Source: Blastococcus sp. (GTDB lineage: Bacteria > Actinomycetota > Actinomycetes > Mycobacteriales > Geodermatophilaceae). From it: a stretch of 16,521 nucleotides of DNA. A program made the position numbers and the translations under genes. Under the pieces are notes generated by a model that worked only from the letters and a program-made list of their open reading frames with translations, was not told where the DNA came from and searched no databases. Position 1 is the first letter of the stretch, and each line of letters opens with the position of its first letter. Positions 13,373 through 16,521 of this stretch are shown here, piece by piece. The stretch lies in contig JAOPUS010000118.1 of NCBI GenBank assembly GCA_025963345.1, forward strand, positions 1 through 16,521, given 5' to 3'.

Positions 13373-14052
13373 GGCTCGGTCCAGGTGTAGGCAGCGGAGT
13401 TCTCGTCGGCGATGGCGATCTGGAGCGTGACCGATTCGCCGTCGGCGGTCGTCCCGCTGCACTCGTAGGTGGCGTTCGTGTTCACCTTCATGTCGTCGGC
13501 GCAGTTCAACTCGACCGCGACGCCCTCCCGCTCCTCGAACTGCGCGGCGACGTCCCGCTCGACCGCGCCCGGGTCCAGCACGGTGGACTGCAGCGACATC
13601 ACCAGGACGACGACGCCGGCGATCACCAGCAACGCGATGCCGGTGACGAGCGCGATCAGGCCGACCTTGGACTTCTCCCCCGGTGCCGCGGCCGGCTGCC
13701 CGTACGGCTGGCCCGGGACCCCGTACTGCGCGGTCGCGTACTGGGGTGCGCCGTACTGCTGCTGCGGCTGGCCGTAGCCCGGCTGGGCGGGCTGGCCGTA
13801 CGGCTGCGGCTGACCATAGGCCTGGGACTGGGGCTGGCCGTACGGCCGGAGCTGGCCGTACTGGGGGCCCTGGCCGTAGGGCGGGGTGGGCTGACCGTAG
13901 GTCGGCGCCGGAGGGGCGGGCTCGACCGACGGCGCGGGCTGCGTGGCGTATCGGTCAGGATCCACGGGCGACGTACCGATGTCGGTCCGCTCGTCCGCGC
14001 TGCCCCAACGATCGTTGCCCTGCTCGTCGCTGCCCTGCGGCGGGTTGGTCAT
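13369..14052 (-). CDS. DUF4333-type single-pass membrane protein with YGQ-rich N-terminus
   Basis: A 227-residue protein with three parts. Residues 51-120 are a low-complexity Tyr/Gly/Gln/Pro region holding eight YGQ motifs. Residues 130-153 form one transmembrane helix (GLIALVTGIALLVIAGVVVL). Residues 155-227 are a small outside domain with two cysteines (Cys184 and Cys198) that probably form a disulfide, typical of DUF4333. There is no signal peptide, so the N-terminal region should be cytoplasmic. GGGGAG six bases before the ATG is a good Shine-Dalgarno. It corresponds by position to Rv2091c, between the 5' nuclease and helY. Function unknown. Confidence 0.85.
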   Translation of the reverse strand: MTNPPQGSDEQGNDRWGSADERTDIGTSPVDPDRYATQPAPSVEPAPPAPTYGQPTPPYGQGPQYGQLRPYGQPQSQAYGQPQPYGQPAQPGYGQPQQQYGAPQYATAQYGVPGQPYGQPAAAPGEKSKVGLIALVTGIALLVIAGVVVLVMSLQSTVLDPGAVERDVAAQFEEREGVAVELNCADDMKVNTNATYECSGTTADGESVTLQIAIADENSAAYTWTEP

Positions 14053-14079
14053 TCGTCGCTCCCCGATCCGGCCTTCTGT

Positions 14080-14102
14080 TCCCGTGACGACCGGTCACGG
14101 GA
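14080..14102 (-). terminator. Hairpin between helY and the DUF4333 gene
   Basis: TCCCGTGAC and GTCACGGGA form a perfect 9-bp stem around a 5-nt loop, 53 nt after the helY stop and 27 nt before the DUF4333 start on the minus strand. It may terminate helY transcripts or lie in the DUF4333 leader. The rest of the 102-nt gap shows nothing clear; CACAAT near 14110 is a weak -10 candidate. Confidence 0.4.
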
Positions 14103-14154
14103 CGTCGGGATTGTGCCCTATCCCGCCCGCGTGCAGAGCGCAGCGAATCGCAGG

Positions 14155-16521
14155 TCAGCCACCGATGGCGACCGCGACGACGCCGCGACGGAGCCGGCCC
14201 ACCGCGGCGCGGGCCACCCCGGCCACGGGCTCCTCGGCCACCTTGGCGACCTGGTCCAGGAGGTCGATGAGCTGACGGGTCCACCGGACGAAGTCGCCGC
14301 CGGAGAGCTCGGTGCCGGCCTGCTCGGCCCCCGCGAGCACCCGGTCCAGGCTCTGGCCGTCGGCCCAGCGGTAGGCGGCCCAGGCGAACCCGAGGTCCAG
14401 ATCGCGGGTGACACGGACGGAGTGGTCGGCCTCGACGTCGTGCAGCCGGAGCCGGATCCGGCGCATCTCGCCGATCGCCGCCGCGACCTTCCCGGCCGGC
14501 ACCGCGGGCAGCGCCGGGTTGTCCCGCCGTGCCTCGAAGACCACCGCGGACGCCGCCGCGGCCAGCTCGGCCGGCGTGAGCCCACGCCACGCCCCCGCCC
14601 GGAGGCACTCGGCGACCAGCAGGTCGGCCTCCGACCAGATCCGCGCGAGCCGGCGCCCGTCGTCGGTGACCATCGGGAGGTCGTCGGCCGCCCCGACGAC
14701 CTCCGTGTCGGCCGGCACCAGCGGGGCGACCTCCGGGACGAGGTAGCCCAGTTCCTCCAGGACGTCGCACGTGGCGTCGAACTGACGGGTGAGCGAGCCG
14801 GTCCGCTCGGTCATCTTGTGCTGCAGCGCGTCGGCCTCCCGCACCGAGCGCAGCCACCGCTCGGCCACCCGGACGCGCTCCTCCCGGTCGGGGAGCTCGT
14901 GGACCGGATGGGCGCGCAGCGCGCGGCGCAGGTCGTCGAGAACGGGGTCGTCGGCGGCGGCGGAGCGGTGCCTGACCTTCCGCGCGCCCAGCTCGTTCTC
15001 GACGCGGGCGTTGCGCAGCGTGGCGGCGAGGTCCCGCCGGGCGTGCGGGCTGCGGTGGTTGAAGTTCTTCGGCACCCGGATGCGGGCAAGCGCGCCCACC
15101 GGAGTCGGGAAGTCGATCGGGCCCAGCCGGCCGGCCCACTTGTCCTCGGTCAGGACCAGCGGCCGCGGGTCGGCCAGGTCGGTGATCCCGGCGTCCAGGA
15201 CGACCGCCAGCCCCTGCCGTCGGCCCGACGGCACCCGGATGACGTCGCCCGGGCGGAGCGCGGCCAGCGCCTCGGCAGCCTCCATGCGGCGCTTGGCCTG
15301 CGAGTCCCGAGACAGCTCCTTCTCCCGTTCGCCGATCTGCCGGCGCAGTTCGGCGTACTGGCCGACGTCGCCCCGGTCGGAGTGCATCTCGGCGGCGAAG
15401 CGTGCGGCCTCCTGCTCGTGCCGGGCCGCGGCCCGCGCCAGTCCGACCACGGAACGGTCGGCCTGGAACTGGGCGAAGGAGGAGGCGAGCAGTTCACGGG
15501 CCCGGGCCCGGCCGAAGGAGCTGACCAGGTTGACCGCCATGTTGTAACTCGGCCGGAAGGACGACTTCAGCGGGAACGTGCGGGTGCTGGCGAGCCCGGC
15601 CACCACGGCGGGGTCGACGCCGGGCGCCCACACCACGACCGCGTGCCCCTCGACGTCGATACCGCGGCGTCCGGCCCGCCCGGTGAGCTGGGTGTACTCC
15701 CCGGGCGTGACGTCGACGTGCGCCTCGCCGTTCCACTTGACCAGCCGCTCGAGGACGACGCTGCGTGCGGGCATGTTGATGCCCAGGGCGAGGGTCTCCG
15801 TGGCGAACACCGCCTTGACCAGGCCGCGGACGAAACACTCCTCGACGGTCTCCTTGAAGGCGGGGACCAGGCCGGCGTGGTGCGCGGCCAGTCCGGAGAG
15901 CAGGCCCTCGCGCCACTCCCAGAAACCGAGGACGTGCAGGTCCTCCTCCGGCAGCGAACCGGTGCGCCGGTCGATGATCTCGGCGATCTCGGCCCGCTCG
16001 GCCTCATCGGTGAGCCGCAGTCCCGCCAGCAGGCACTGGTGCACCGCCGCGTCGCAGCCGTTGCGGCTGAAGACGAAGGTGATGGCCGGCAGCAGCCCGG
16101 CGTTGTCCAGCCGGGCCACGATGTCGGACCTCGCCGGCGCCCGGTAGCGCGGCCGGTGCGAGTCGTCCCGGCGCGAGCCGCGGGGTCCGCCGCCGTGCCA
16201 GGAGTCGATCCGCCGCTCGTGCTCCCGGACGAAGCGCACCAGTTCGGGGTCGACGACCGAGACCCCGCGCTCCCGGGTGGACTGGCTGCGAGCGGTGTCC
16301 CCCTGCTCCCCGGCGTGGGCAGCCGGCCGCAGCGAGAAGAGGTCGAACACCCGGTTGCCGACCAGCATGTGCTGCCACAGCGGGACCGGCCGGACCTCGC
16401 TGACGACGACCTTCGTGTGGCCCCGGACGGTGACCAGCCAGTCGCCGAACTCCTCGGCGTTGCTGACCGTCGCCGACAGCGAGACGAGGGTGACCGACTG
16501 CGGGAGGTGGATGATCACCTC
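14155..16521 (-). CDS. helY: Ski2/Mtr4-like DEAD/DEAH-box helicase, C-terminal 788 residues
   Basis: The reading frame stays open to the right edge, so the N-terminus with motif I (Walker A) and the DExH box is outside; family members are about 900 residues. The visible part begins EVIIHLPQSVTLVSLSATVS, where SAT is motif III, then has TETLALGINMPARSVVLE (motif V) and QLTGRAGRRGIDVEGHAVV (motif VI). The C-terminal part is the DSHCT-type helical domain of Ski2/Mtr4 RNA helicases. In mycobacteria helY sits next to tatC and the same three neighbours as here. It probably unwinds structured RNA or RNA-DNA hybrids with ATP. Confidence 0.93.
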   Translation of the reverse strand, partial: EVIIHLPQSVTLVSLSATVSNAEEFGDWLVTVRGHTKVVVSEVRPVPLWQHMLVGNRVFDLFSLRPAAHAGEQGDTARSQSTRERGVSVVDPELVRFVREHERRIDSWHGGGPRGSRRDDSHRPRYRAPARSDIVARLDNAGLLPAITFVFSRNGCDAAVHQCLLAGLRLTDEAERAEIAEIIDRRTGSLPEEDLHVLGFWEWREGLLSGLAAHHAGLVPAFKETVEECFVRGLVKAVFATETLALGINMPARSVVLERLVKWNGEAHVDVTPGEYTQLTGRAGRRGIDVEGHAVVVWAPGVDPAVVAGLASTRTFPLKSSFRPSYNMAVNLVSSFGRARARELLASSFAQFQADRSVVGLARAAARHEQEAARFAAEMHSDRGDVGQYAELRRQIGEREKELSRDSQAKRRMEAAEALAALRPGDVIRVPSGRRQGLAVVLDAGITDLADPRPLVLTEDKWAGRLGPIDFPTPVGALARIRVPKNFNHRSPHARRDLAATLRNARVENELGARKVRHRSAAADDPVLDDLRRALRAHPVHELPDREERVRVAERWLRSVREADALQHKMTERTGSLTRQFDATCDVLEELGYLVPEVAPLVPADTEVVGAADDLPMVTDDGRRLARIWSEADLLVAECLRAGAWRGLTPAELAAAASAVVFEARRDNPALPAVPAGKVAAAIGEMRRIRLRLHDVEADHSVRVTRDLDLGFAWAAYRWADGQSLDRVLAGAEQAGTELSGGDFVRWTRQLIDLLDQVAKVAEEPVAGVARAAVGRLRRGVVAVAIGG

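Noticed and set aside
13700..13900. Repeated CTGGCCGTA units as a DNA repeat array
   Set aside because: They are in frame and encode the YGQ-rich region of the DUF4333 protein, so they are coding low complexity.
13955..15139. 394-codon minus-strand frame overlapping helY and the DUF4333 gene
   Set aside because: Arg/Gly/Pro-rich shadow of helY in another frame.

Overview
This window comes from a high-GC actinobacterium. Gene content, codon use and promoter style fit Geodermatophilaceae or a close relative (Blastococcus, Geodermatophilus or Modestobacter type), but that placement is inference. Support comes from a gene order resembling pepE / Rv2090 / Rv2091c / helY of Mycobacterium tuberculosis at the right end, an Rv2578c-type radical SAM gene, a DUF222-type HNH remnant, and several TAnnnT boxes 6-8 nt before start codons, as in leaderless mRNAs.

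Left region (1-4221): a lysine degradation cluster of the 3,5-diaminohexanoate pathway. On the minus strand, kdd, a YtcJ-like amidohydrolase and kamD (cut by the window edge) are joined by two ATGA overlaps. A divergent lysine 2,3-aminomutase (kamA) is on the plus strand. The shared intergenic region holds a near-perfect palindrome. Lysine would go to beta-lysine (KamA), then 3,5-diaminohexanoate (KamD with KamE outside the window), then 5-amino-3-oxohexanoate (Kdd). The amidohydrolase is an unexplained extra member.

Middle region (4222-8357): a GNAT acetyltransferase, and a ybdK-plsC minus-strand pair (glutamate-cysteine ligase-like enzyme and lysophosphatidate acyltransferase). A hairpin-rich 182-bp segment bounded by perfect 16-bp inverted repeats lies next to a degenerate tyrosine-recombinase-like gene. 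A frameshifted C-terminal remnant of a DUF222/HNH endonuclease follows.

Right-middle region (8358-12204): the most striking locus. An Rv2578c-family radical SAM gene is interrupted by a 345-codon LAGLIDADG intein placed exactly at the third cysteine of the CxxxCxxC cluster motif. The gene has a consensus actinobacterial LexA/SOS box just before its start codon and ends in QLSLI, which resembles a sliding-clamp binding peptide. Together these suggest an SOS-induced, clamp-tethered radical SAM enzyme acting on DNA, silent until spliced. Low-GC codons in the exteins on both sides of the intein look like a co-conversion tract from homing. Upstream are an Lrp/AsnC regulator and an M24 Xaa-Pro peptidase.

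Right region (12205-16521): a 77-bp perfect-length tandem duplication forms the leader of a 5'-3' exonuclease gene. Each unit encodes a 26-residue micro-ORF whose stop overlaps the next start, so two micro-ORFs and the exonuclease form a translationally coupled chain. A bidirectional terminator overlaps the stop codons of the exonuclease and of a convergent DUF4333 membrane protein. A Ski2-like helicase (helY), cut by the right edge, completes the block. No tRNA, rRNA, CRISPR array or intact insertion sequence was seen.
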